Assembly (NCBI GenBank): GCA_035578155.1
Contig: JAPWDM010000016.1
Span: 12,444,608-12,508,607 of the forward strand
DNA: 64,000 bases
Source: Brachynemurus nebulosus
Lineage: Eukaryota > Arthropoda > Insecta > Neuroptera > Myrmeleontidae
Direction of reading: 5' to 3'
Positions 22,374 to 34,190 of this stretch are shown here, one piece after another. Below the pieces are notes generated by a model, which saw nothing but the letters and a program-made list of their open reading frames with translations, was not told the DNA's origin and made no database searches. Both the position numbers and the translations under genes were made by a program. Within the stretch, counting starts at the first letter, position 1. The number at the start of each line of letters is the position of its first letter.

Positions 22374-23090
22374 GAAACGACATATTTTCTGAAAAAAGAG
22401 CTGAGTACCAAATTTGTAGAATTTAAAGCGATGCACTTGATAGTGACCCTGAAATCGATTTTCAAGGTCAGTTGAAAATGATTAGCCATTGCCGAACTTT
22501 GACCATATCCTGTACCTATAAGCAGTAATTTCATGTATTGACTCAATCTATCTTCAAAATTGATTTGTTGCGTTATTTTTCTAAAATAAAAAAAATAAAA
22601 ACCTGACGAAATGGAAAAATAGGCGCAAATTTATAGAAAAAATTAGAAGAAAACATTTTTGTAAGTAATTTTAGAAGTAAAGTTAAGAAAAGATTTAATA
22701 TCACTCCAATTGTGAGTTAAACATTAACTTTATGTTATATTAGAAATTTTCAAAATTTTTTAAAATTTTTATTGCTACTCTATAGTTATCATATTAGGAA
22801 TTCAATTGAACATATGATTAACTATTATTCTTCCGATTGCGATTGAGCAAGTATTTTTCAAAATTACTTCTTGATCACTTATTTTCTATCTTGCATGTGA
22901 AATTCGTTCGAATATACTTTGAACCATTTAGGGATGAAAAGTAAACTACTCCTTTTGAAAAATATTAAATGATTTTCAAATGACTTTGGAAATTGACCTC
23001 ATAGTCAACTTCAAAGTCATCATCAAGTGCATCACTTTGAACTCTATAACTTTGGTCCTAAGCACTTTTTTCAGAAAATATATCGTACCA
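22374..23090. repeat. Diverged foldback element
   Basis: ACATATTTTCTGAAAAAAG...GATGCACTTGAT at 22378-22445 returns inverted at about 23015-23085. Arms are about 110 bp with many differences and the interior is AT-rich. No gene is seen from 22020 to 24150. Confidence 0.5.
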
Positions 23091-24149
23091 TAATCCACTT
23101 CTATGTTGATTCCTGGTCTCTTTTCCTGCGTTTCTAATATTTATGTCAATAAAAAATATGCTACCGTAGACAAGGATGAATAGGTACGCATTCAGACTTC
23201 ACACCGTATTTTTTTGTATTTATTTTATGAGTACCTAATCTTTAATATATTAAAAATTTACGCGAAGATGGTCACTTTATCAGCAGTATCCAAAAAAATT
23301 TAAAAATATCGGTGGTTTTTGAAAAATTAACAAAAATCGTATAATTTCTTCTCTATGAAAAATTGGGGTCAAAAGAGACGAGAAAAGAGTAAATGGGGAC
23401 AACCCGTAGGGTCGACCAAAATTGAAATTCTAATATAAAATAATTTCGAACTTTTTGTATTTATACATTCAAAAAAGAAATAATAGGTACTTGATGATTT
23501 TCTGTAAAAATAAACGTAGAATCTAAAATAAAGTTTATATACTCCTGTCGTTTACCCCTAAGTTTATATTCCTCCTATTCTTATTTTAGTTCAAAAAATA
23601 ATTTTTCAAAAGACTAAGACATAATAATTAATAACAGTGAGATTTTCAGACTTTTGTCTCATACAGACGTTACCTAGAATTTTTTTTATCTACAAAAACA
23701 TCAGTCTACAGAATTTAATTTATTAGTTAGGAAAATAATTCAAATATGTCTCACTAACAATAAATGTCTTAAATGAGTTTAAAAAATCAAAACGATACTG
23801 TTTATTAAATTGCGTAAAAGCTAGTAAATGCAATAACAGATATGATGAATTTATAAGGATTTTCTTGTACTACAAAATCTTAAAAATATGGAAACGCGTA
23901 CTTTTTTTTCGTTAATTGTGTTTTATTCTTTTGCACAAAATTTTAAAAATACTTTATTTTCTTAAGAAAGGGAGGCAACTTTAGTCACAGATATACCTAT
24001 GAACAGTTTTTGGTAATCCGGGAAAAACGAAAACACTTTTTAAAATTTTTTTATTGTTAAAATCGAAATGTTCTTTTAAAGAGGGTTAAAATTACCATAT
24101 TTTATATTAAAATTTTGACACAATCACTCCCTAATTAACGAGCCTTACT

Positions 24150-25577
<1,428 letters not shown>

Positions 25578-26019
25578 AACAAGGCGAAATAATATTAGTT
25601 ACATATTTTTTATGACAACTAAGATTGGTTATGAGCTGAACTATAAAATCATAAATTATAAAATCTTAAAACATAAAAACGTAAACAAATCAGTGGTGTT
25701 TTTTAATAAAAATATTTCTCTATCCAAAAGAATTTTATAATATTGAATTCTAAAATTCTAGAATTTTGAATTTTTTTTTTCATATATATACAAAGCGATT
25801 GATTTGATTGAAGGCTACCGTCAGTGGGGCGAAGCTGGACGATCTTTTCAGTAATTATGAATTGTTTAGAGTTTACCTAAAAAATTCTAAAAAAATAATT
25901 TATTTAAATGTTTTAATATCACGAGTATATAGGGCAGTAATAAAAATATCAAAATTGGTACTGCAACATTTTTTTTTTTTTGTTTTGATTATATAGTATC
26001 CGGATTTGCTCCTATGTAT

Positions 26020-26136
26020 GGGGCGAATCTGGACAGTGCTTTATTTGCAATATAAATCACATTCAGTCATGCATATGGGTGAAATCGGACATAAAAAGAT
26101 AAAGATAACTGAATTTCCAATCTAGAAATTCGCTAA
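26020..26136 (+). repeat. INE-like 3' end with hairpin
   Basis: AACTGAATTTC and GAAATTCGCTAAG form a hairpin with 7-bp arms (26111-26131) followed by CTAA. The upstream part is not alignable to the other copies by eye. Confidence 0.4.
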
Positions 26137-26211
26137 GATAAATATCTGCATCAGCGAATGACCTTTGATGAGTGGAATAAAACATTTTGGATTTAAATTA
26201 ATTTTATTTCG

Positions 26212-26330
26212 ATTTGTCTTTGAGTCTATCATGCAAGGTCGATTTGGAATATGGAAATATTCAGCAGCTTGTCTGAGGGATTTTCTTTTATTTTTAATAT
26301 CGGAAAGCAAGGACGCATTAACTACATATC
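26212..26330 (-). pseudogene. Pipsqueak-type HTH fragment of a pogo-like transposase
   Basis: The minus-strand frame contains NASLLSDIKNKRKSLRQAAE followed by YFHIPNRP, matching the pattern of psq/CENP-B HTH domains in pogo/Tigger transposases (alternating hydrophobic residues, S-L/I-R-x-A-A, then a short V/I-P). No catalytic DDE region is recognised nearby, so this is a relic. A pogo-like MITE lies at 41197-41514. Confidence 0.45.
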
Positions 26331-26647
26331 TACAGGAGGTCCAACAAAAATTTAAGGAATCAAATTTTTTAATAACGCAGTTCTCCGATAACAATGGAAA
26401 ATGTTGTAATAAAAAGTCGTCTCCGAAAATTTGATTTTCAAATAAAAAATATTAGTAAACCACTAAAAATTTTACTTTTTAATATAAATATAATAAAATA
26501 AATTGAAGGAAAATTTCTAGGTAATTTTAGGGGGTCCCAACCTCTTGGACCGCCCCGATTGTTACGCCCGATTGTTACCGAAAAGAACCGATTTTATGTT
26601 ATCTAGACTACAGTTCATTAGTTTATACCCACTTTCTTTTTATATTG

Positions 26648-26903
26648 ACACACCATGGTGTATGAATTCGCCTAACCTATAGACAATTTTTTGTTAATTA
26701 ATTTATAACAAAAAATTAAGCACAATACAACTTTCATTTTTGGTACATATATTGTCAACAAAACGCCAAACATTTTGTTGCCAGTCCCTACCTTATACCA
26801 ACTGAAGAAATTAGAACTATACAGCCTATACGATAAGAACGGGAAGAGGCGAAAGTGGGGGCGCTATCTGTTTTCGGACCCGTAGATTCTGAAGAAAAAA
26901 ATG

Positions 26904-26981
<78 letters not shown>

Positions 26982-27700
26982 ACAATATATGTACCAAAAA
27001 TGAAAGTTGCATTGTGCTTAATTTTTTGTTATAAATTAATTAACAAAAAATTGTCTATAGGTGAGGCGAATTCATACACCTCAGGGAAGAGCTCCAATTT
27101 AGGAAGTGGGGCTCATTCCGATGCGCAGCAATACTATCAAAGTGGTGCCAAATTTTGGGCAAAGTTTTGGATCCGATCCAACTTTTAAGGAGGTGGTGGA
27201 AAGCAACAAAACAATAGAACTTTTCCAAACCGGTTGGAAATAATGTTTCGGTCAATCATCTACAACATATTCAAAATTCAGCTTCCTTAGATGATTTGGA
27301 CGGTGGAGAGGGGGAAAAAATTATTTTGGCTGGATCAAACACGCCCTTGCACCACTTGCACAGGTTTGTACCACTTGCACAGGTTACCCAAATAAACCTA
27401 GAGGGCTGAAATTTTGTACTCGGATTGAGTTAGTATCAAGGGGGTGCTTTTTTTGGGTCTCAACTTTTAACCCTTACTCCCACCATTTTTATATCAAAAA
27501 TAACATGATTTTTCTTGTTTCTTAACAGTTTCGTTCGGATCAAAATCTCCCCAAATAAACCTAGAGGGCTGAAAAAAGAGGCCGATCAGCCGGACACTCA
27601 TCATCAGTTTTGAAACCACCAAAATAAATGACAAATCGCTTGTAGACTTTCAGTCACATTTCGCTTGTAGACATTTCGCTTGTAAAAATTAAGCAATGTA
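26648..27700 (+). repeat. Third, diverged copy of the 3 kb inverted-repeat element family
   Basis: Matches about 50330-51950 with deletions: GGGGGCGCTATCTGTTTTCG, ATGTCTGATA before (TA)n at 26909-26977, then GGGGCTCATTCCGATGC, AACCGGTTGGAAATAATG and several AATAAACCTAGAGGGCTGAA segments. Around the (TA)n tract an extra inverted pair of about 100 bp (26648-26762 and 26978-27085) is present here only. Confidence 0.7.
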
Positions 27701-28212
27701 TTAATATTTTTCAGTTATTGTATTTGTATACCACTTGTTTTTTTTTTTTAATTTCCGCGCACTTATGTTGCAGCAATGTAAGAGTATTGTTGAAAAAGCG
27801 TTGTAAAAACGTAAAATGATGTTGATAAATTATATTTCAAAAATGGTTTGGTAAATAATTTTTATTTGTTATTAAATATGATTTGTAACTTTATATTTTA
27901 TAACATATTAAATTTTTATCAAATTCCTTTGACACGTTTTCATTTCATTAAAAAAAAAATAGAGTTTTCCCATAAGGGCTCGTGTTAAAATTACAAAACT
28001 TTGAAACCGTTTCTCTCAAAATTGGGATGGTCAATATTTTTTTCGGTAAGGGCTCGTATTATTGGTATTGAATTAGATAAATGTCTAGAGACGTTTCGTT
28101 AGAATCCTTTGAAAAAATCGACCAACTATCTTAAAATAATAGAGAAGAAAATAAAAATTTTTTAATCCTATTACAGTCGTTTACAAAAACTAGAGGTCAT
28201 TTAATACCTATA

Positions 28213-28322
28213 GGTAGTGATGGGATAATCGAATACTGTGAATATGAATACCCACCTGTATTTGAATATGTATTCGAATACAGTATTCGATTCTTCAAAG
28301 TATTCGATTCTCCCATCACTAC
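28213..28322. mobile_element. hAT-like MITE
   Basis: Ends TAGTGATGGGA and TCCCATCACTA, with internal TATTCGAATACAGTATTCG. Flanking 8-mers CCTATAGG and CCCATATG agree at 6 of 8 positions, and the uninterrupted arm at 8285 reads CCTATAGATAT, which shows the empty site. Confidence 0.75.
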
Positions 28323-28548
28323 CCATATGTATATTTAACTAATTTTTAATAATTAAACTAACAAGTAAAAAATTTAACAAAAACAGATACATTGTTTACG
28401 TAAATATAAAATATGGGAAAGAAATTTTTTAAATATATGGAACATTGTGCTATTAATTTAAGACTAAAGGAATATCTATGACGAGAAATTAATGTTTCAA
28501 AGCTGTTTTAAATTATTGATATTGCATATTAAGTTGTAAAAATATTAA

Positions 28549-28977
28549 CCCTTTGCGCTTATAAGACATGTACAGCATGGCAAGGTGGTTTGTCCATTAA
28601 CTCTACCATATTAGAGGTGTTTTGTCTGTTGGATCATAAGACATGTACCACATGACACACTGAATGTTAAACTGTAATGACTGCTCATACTTCACATTAC
28701 ATGAATCTTTTATTTAATAACTGCAAACACATTCATTTATTAGAAAAATTGTAAATAAAATAATACAAAATCACGTTGAATTATCTTTTTAAAATTAAAA
28801 ACTAATAAAACAGCATTGAGGACGTATTTAGCGCATTTAGTATTAAACTTTGCGGAAACAAGGTTAGAACGTTAAAAAAATCCGTCAAAAAAAGAACGTC
28901 GGTCGTTGTCATGTGCTACATGTCTTACCAGCCTATTTACAACTCATTTTTTTTTTTTTTTGCTTGAGTGCAAAGAG
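28549..28977. mobile_element. piggyBac-like MITE
   Basis: Flanked on both sides by TTAA. Ends CCCTTTGCGCTTATAAG and CTTGAGTGCAAAGAG are imperfect inverted repeats. The matching arm at about 8513 has a single TTAA, giving an exact empty site. It is 429 bp with no transposase. Confidence 0.85.
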
Positions 28978-29420
28978 TTAAGAAATATGATTTTTTAAAA
29001 ATATATTTATATTGTAGAATATGATTTTTAACGGTGTAGAAACCTTTACTTTTAACAGAGTACTGTATAGTTGAAGTTTCAAATTTATCTTTTGATATGT
29101 ACCTAAATAAAAAGAGTGCTATAGAGTGGCTTAAGCTATAGCGTGCACTTTAATTTTAAATTACATTTTTATAACACTGCTAGCAAAAATCTGTATATGA
29201 ATAAGAAACTAACTCTTTTTCCACTAATAGTCGTTTATTTAAATTACACAAGGTTAATAATAGCAAATATACATACACAAAACTATGTGAAGTTTATATC
29301 GAATTATAATATTCGAGTAATGTTTGTACTTTAAATAAAGCAAGTTATAACATAATTTTTATTTTTACATATTAAACGGAAATTTTACGTTCGTAGTATT
29401 ATTAGCAATATATCTTTTAA

Positions 29421-29506
29421 TGACGTCAGTAAACATACATATACACGATTTATTTAAGCAAGCTCACATCTATAAAAACCAGTTTCATTTTCAAGGAAAC
29501 ATTAGT
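29421..29506 (+). promoter_or_regulatory. CRE-TATA-initiator promoter of the second D-x-Q-G-F gene copy
   Basis: TGACGTCA at 29421-29428, TATAAAAACC at 29471-29480, and ATTAGTTACT about 30 bp downstream. This is the same arrangement as upstream of the minus-strand gene at 9704. The leader before ATG 29550 includes a segment (CTCTAGACA) shared with the copy at 714. Confidence 0.6.
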
Positions 29507-29549
29507 TACTGAATTCTAAGCCGAACAGTTTGACTCTAGACATCAAACA

Positions 29550-30070
29550 ATGACGACTGACGCGGCAATTTTTGATTTCCAAGGATTTTCAAATGCAACA
29601 ATTGGAAAATTCTACATAAAGAAATTTTCTGTGTTGAAATTCGATTCTTCCGTAGAAAATTATGGTGAAGATTATATACTACAACACTATGTATTCAAAT
29701 CACCATTACTGTTTTGCGGATTAAGTGAAAAAGATCAGCGCACAGCTCGTTGGTTGCGAAAAAATCATCATTGGTTCTCCCGAATGGATGGGGATATTGA
29801 ATACGAGGAACTACAATACATTTTAGTAAACAATCTACACGAAACTACATCTTTACGAAAGGTGAAGAAAAAGTGCGGTATTTGAAACAACTACTGCCAT
29901 CAGCACCGATCATGAACTTTGAAGAAGTAACAATTTGTCCCAAGTTGGGAATCATAACATCAACATACACTAGTCCTCGATGCGGACATTATTCCGGAGC
30001 AACTTGCGCCATGGAAAATGTTATAAATAATACAAATATTATTGTAATAACATTTAAATATTTATTGTAA
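29550..30070 (+). pseudogene. D-x-Q-G-F family mobile-element protein, second copy, frameshifted
   Basis: ATG 29550 (MTTDAAIFDFQGF) is open to 29885. Compared with the copy at 202-714 about 4 bp are missing near 29845-29850, shifting the frame just before the K-G-x-E-K motif. The rest of the protein reads in another frame from 29873 to 30070, through CPKLGIITS to CAMENV. It is about 75-80 percent similar to the left copy by eye and has a different lesion, so the two decayed independently. Confidence 0.6.
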
Positions 30071-30099
30071 AATATTTCTTTTAAATAAATTTATTAAAA

Positions 30100-30385
30100 T
30101 AAAAAAATGTGTTTTATTTAGAGGAAAACCTGTATAAATCTGTTTCCAGATAAAAATATACAATCCAATGATAAAATTGTGAATCAAGGTACAGAGCTCG
30201 CGGTGGTTCAGACTAGCAACGCCATCTTTTTAATGGTTAGTTTAACTATCAAAAAGGATTTTCGACGCCATTAATTGACAATTTTTCAAACTTACGCACA
30301 GGGATTGCTAGTATCCAGACTACGAGCGCCATCTAGTAGTGAAAACTCTTGAAGTTGACTGCGCCATCTATTAGGGCAATTTTCA
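30100..30385 (+). repeat. Terminal-type repeat of the virus-like element, second locus
   Basis: GAGGAAAACCTGTATAAATC and CAGATAAAAATATACAATCC, then the GCCATCT-rich part, match 1-60 inverted and 9990-10305. Confidence 0.6.
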
Positions 30386-30592
30386 GTTCTTAGGTTAAGC
30401 TAAGTTCGCTTATGTCCCGTTAGGTTAGACCAAATTTCCTTAGGGTCTGTTAGGTTTGAGACCAAAACATTACTCCACTCACCGCCGTAGTTTCTAGAAC
30501 CGCCTCGATCGACCACCACTTCCCGAAGTTGCTCAAAAAATCGGGAGGTGGGGAGGTGGGCTACGTTCTCTCCAAAAACTACTACTATTTTG
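30381..30592 (+). repeat. TTAGG-like interspersed repeat, copy 3
   Basis: AGCTAAGTTCGCTTATG, GTTAGGTTAGACC and TTTCTAGAACCGCCTCG as in copies 1 and 2. It directly follows the terminal-type repeat, as at 10308. Confidence 0.7.
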
Positions 30593-31054
30593 GGTTCATC
30601 AAAGTAACCACCTCTTTGCTTGATGACTTGTTCACAAATTCCGGGCATGCGTTTAGAAGTTTATAAAAATATTTTTTCTCCAATTTTTTCATTCAACTTT
30701 TAAGAATGTCCAGAGTTGTACTGTACTAGATGGAGAACGAAGAAGAGTTGCCTGTTGTGTCATTAACGAGACTTCCTTAATACATAGTTTTCGTGTACTG
30801 AGGTATAAAAAATATGTCAATTATGTATACATGTGTAAGTGTTTGTACGTCGTACGGTACACACACATACATATATTTATGCAAACACATGTATATAGGT
30901 ATAATCAAATCAAAATGAGTTTTTATGTTAATAAGTTTCAGATGCAAAGTGATTACTGAATAGAAATGTTGAACAAAAGAATAAATTGATATTGCAAATC
31001 TGATTTTGAAAATCTCAGAATATTTATTTTCAAAAATATATTTTTGTTACAAAA

Positions 31055-31321
31055 ATGAAATTATTGTTAATAATAATAATAATGATGCTGATATTACAAT
31101 TTTTAAAATTAGCTAATTGTAAAATAGTTATAAATATTAACAAAACGGAATTTCAAATTCAACAGGAGATAGCTGGTTGTATTTTTCAACTGGCTGTGCA
31201 TGAGTTTAGTAGAGGACAATTTTTGGGCATCACCTCAAGTTTTAATATGTCGTCAACCGCAGCCGTTGTTGAAGAAATTGTCACCGTAAAATTGCACAAA
31301 ATCAATCGCTGGTTAATACAA
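31055..31321 (+). CDS. Probable first coding exon of a secreted or membrane protein
   Basis: ATG 31055 opens 89 codons. Residues 1-21 are a strong signal peptide or membrane anchor (MKLLLIIIIMMLILQFLKLA, then Asn-Cys). The mature part has regular hydrophobic spacing (CIFQLAVHEFSRGQFLGITS), two N-glycosylation sequons (NKT, NMS) and ends at CAA followed by GTAAGT at 31322, a perfect splice donor in phase 0. This looks like a true exon and not a chance frame. The topology would suit the N-terminal exon of a divergent ionotropic or similar receptor, a weak guess only. I could not find exon 2; downstream sequence is repeat-rich. Confidence 0.4.
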
Positions 31322-31339
31322 GTAAGTGTGGATAAATAT

Positions 31340-31625
31340 ACATCGGGGCCTCAATTTATGCGGACTTTTTTTAACGCGAGTATTCGTTTTATGCGGCAGA
31401 TTTAACTTAATTTACGCGGATTTTTTTTACGTGAGTAATCATTTCACACGGAAATTGACCCCAAATTACGCGGAATTTTTTATATCCGAATTTGATTTTC
31501 GCGATCTCATTTTACGCGGTCACATTAGTGTACAGTCAAGTGAAGTATTCTTATAACGCGAATTCCATATAATACGGTGTGAAATTGCGACAGGTCTCCT
31601 ATAACGTGGTCTCGATAGAGCGCGG
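31340..31625 (+). repeat. Repeat with recurrent TTTACGCGGA words
   Basis: TTTATGCGGAC, TTTACGCGGATT, TTACGCGGAATT, TTTACGCGGTC and TATAACGCG recur every 35-50 bp. The style resembles ends of Tc1/mariner-pogo elements but no boundaries are clear. It directly follows the candidate exon. Confidence 0.4.
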
Positions 31626-31754
31626 TCTTCATACAAGAAAATTTCAACAACTCAAATGACTTAAAAATTTTATTCATAGCAATGTGTTAAATTTTCGAAG
31701 TGCTTCTGAATTCGGTGTATCATCAAGTGTACCTGTTTTTATTATGTTTGTTTA

Positions 31755-32190
31755 TAATAATACTTTACGTTATTGAAAATTTTGATCATAAATATCTCTT
31801 AAACCGTGTGTCGTAGCGAAAAATTAACAAAATTTTTGAAGGCCTAAGCGACGCAAGTTGTAGGTATTCCAAACATATTGCGACTATTAAAAATTACTTT
31901 TCGTTATCGAAAATTTTCGACATCACGTTATTTCTCATAAATTGATTATAATGGCTTAATTTATGCTCCATTAATCCTACTGATCTGCTCAACAATTGAA
32001 TATTTTTAAAGAAATTACTTTTCGTAATCGTAAACTTTTGTCGTAAATATCTCGTAAACGGTGCATCGTAGTTAAAAAAAAAAACGAAATTTTTGAAGGT
32101 TTAAGCGAAACAAGCTGTGGGTATTCCGAACGTACTGAGTCTATCAAAATCTACTTTACGTTAGCGAAAATTATCGATATCGAAAATAAT
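31755..32190 (+). repeat. Two diverged direct repeats of about 250 bp spacing
   Basis: ATAAATATCTCTTAAACCG, AAATTTTTGAAGGCCTAAGCG and ATTACTTTTCGTTATCG recur at 32040-32190 with substitutions. No gene is seen to 32780. Confidence 0.5.
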
Positions 32191-32782
32191 GATATTTTTA
32201 AAATTTAAATATGTAAATTTCTACACATTCAATATCATTTGTATTATAAAATTCTATAAAATTTTTAGTAGCCTTTATTAACAGTATTTTTCCTTTTATA
32301 ATGACAGATTCAGTTTACGTGATTTTTTGTCGCGTAAATTTATTCCACGTGGAACGGATATTTACGTAAATTGAGGGACCGGTGTAATCGATTTTTTTAA
32401 ATTTCTACAGCCCTGCCACTCTATGTATTTACGTACTCTTTTTTGTATGAACAGAATTAAAACTAAATTTTTGGTTAAGATAGTCAAAATATTTTTAAAA
32501 AATTACTTATTATTATTGAAGATTTGTCAAGAGAAAAAGCGGAGGTCATTTCAAGGAAATCGCATCTATTTAATTCTCTAATTTTAACAAAGGTTTTATA
32601 GTTATAAAAAGATTTTTTTTCTCATTTAAATTACTAAATGGTTCATTATTATTATTAGATTTAAATTAGTACCAAACTGGTTCATGCCTTTGTAAAATTA
32701 GTTTTGTTATCCGATCTTTGCTATCCTTGTCATCAAGTGTGTGGGATTTAGGTATATATACTTTCTATAGTACGTAATAACA

Positions 32783-33930
32783 AAAGGATACATCGCGGTT
32801 TTATGTCCATGACATCAACAGCTGTGCACTTAGTGTCTGATAGATAGCAAACGCCCTTTTAGCTGCTTTTCAGAGTTTCATTGGTCGACGAAATTCACAA
32901 TCCAAAATATTTAGCGACAATGGCACTAATTTTCATGGGGCTGTGAACGAAATAAATCGTTTATATGCATTAACTTCAAGTGAGAATCTTAAAAATCAAT
33001 ATCATTTGAGTTTTCATATACAAAACAGTTCTCTTGACAATTCATACATACTGTCTAACAGCCTTCACTGGGGTAGACTCTGGGAAGCCGTATATTTATG
33101 TTGCTTTGTTAGATCGAGAACACGCTTAATTCATAATCGTTGTATCCATATTATCAAATGATTTTAATGATTTTCTTCTATGAGGCCAGCTCATCTTATT
33201 ACAGGTAATTATTCAAGACCACAACTAGTTAGATTTAGTAGATTGTATTCTTTTGGTTTATAAACAGATTACATAAATGAAACAACATTTTTGGAGTAAG
33301 TGCTCGAAAGATTACTTAAATTGAAAAGTCGTCCAAAATGGCAAAATCCAACAGAAATTTTAATGTGTAATAACTTGGTACGAGATGATCATTTACCACC
33401 AAATGTGTGGGTACTTTGTCGAGTTGTTGAAACATATCCTGGAATAGGGATGTTATGGATATCCGTAATCGTAACCGAAACTACCGGGTATCCGAAATAA
33501 TTACATATCCGAAACCGAAACCGTATCCGAAAATAAAAGTTTCAGATTTGTTTCGGCTAATAACAGACAACTGCCGTTAGAAAACTGAAGTTAAATCGAA
33601 GCACGTTTTTGTCCCATGTATTTATCCTGATAGATTTCCATTGATTTGTGTTTGGCGTTCACTTTTTCGGGTAAAATTTTCCCCTTTCTTCTAAAAAAAT
33701 TTTCACTGAAAACAATAAATTATCCGTAACCGAAACCGAAACCGAAAAAAATGTTTTTGAATATCCGTATCCCAAATTTCATATCCATAACATCCCTATC
33801 CTGGAACGAATGGTCGTGTCCGTGTTGTTTTAATGAAGACTGCAACAAGCTCGTAGAAGAGACTAATCTAAGTTATCCTGATTCTCAACAGCAACTTATT
33901 AACTAAAATTTATATTTTAGATTGAAGGAA
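32783..33930 (+). pseudogene. BEL/Pao retrotransposon integrase relic
   Basis: Across several frames the translation shows KGYIAVLCP, LAAFQSFIGRR, SDNGTNFHGAVNEINRLY (the D-N-G-T-N-F-x-G-A motif), HWGRLWEAV (H-F/W-G-G-L-W-E-A), MRPAHLITG, QHFWSKCSKDYLN, RPKWQNPTE, DDHLPPNVWVL, CRVVETYPG and GRVRVVLMKTA. This order matches the C-terminal integrase region of BEL/Pao Pol. Frameshifts and stops are frequent, so it is dead. The sequence between TYPG and GRVRV is interrupted by a MITE. Confidence 0.85.
33445..33798. mobile_element. hAT MITE inserted in the BEL relic
   Basis: Ends TAGGGATGTTATGGATA and TATCCATAACATCCCTA, flanked by identical 8-bp duplications TCCTGGAA (33437-33444 and 33799-33806). 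The interior repeats CCGAAACCGAAACCG. Removing it restores the spacing of the integrase motifs, so it postdates the BEL insertion. 354 bp, no coding. Confidence 0.9.
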
Positions 33931-33948
33931 ACCAATTCCTTCAACATT

Positions 33949-34171
33949 GGGGAGAATGTTTGGATTTCAATGAAAATTACTAATTAGCAATTATATTTGT
34001 TGCGGGCTGCTGGATGCACAGTAGATTATTTCATATTTTAAATAAAAACAATCAGATTTTTTGTACTAGTAAGCTAAAAGACAATTTGTATTTTATTTTA
34101 GCCGCAGTTGCTATTTACACATTAAAAAAAAGCAGAAATATTTTTGTAATTTTAGAATATTCGTAATCACA
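33949..34171 (+). mobile_element. Candidate polypurine tract and 3' LTR of the BEL element
   Basis: TTGGGGAGAA is followed by TGTTTGGATTTC, a usual LTR start, and a segment with AATAAA at about 34041 ending ATCACA before the next element. No 5' LTR was found to compare with, so the boundaries are inferred. Confidence 0.35.
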
Positions 34172-34190
34172 GACCAAAGAACATATTATA

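Larger units (their letters stand above)
28166..29069 (-). repeat. Solo fragment of the long inverted arm, carrying two nested insertions
   Basis: Matches about 8240-8620 in order (CTAGAGGTCATTTAATACC, ATGGAACATTGTGCTATTAA, AACGGTGTAGAAACC, AACAGAGTACTGTATA). It is interrupted by a hAT-like MITE at 28213 and a piggyBac-like MITE at 28549. The orientation relative to the gene at 29550 is the same as on the left side of the window, inverted as a block. Confidence 0.75.
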
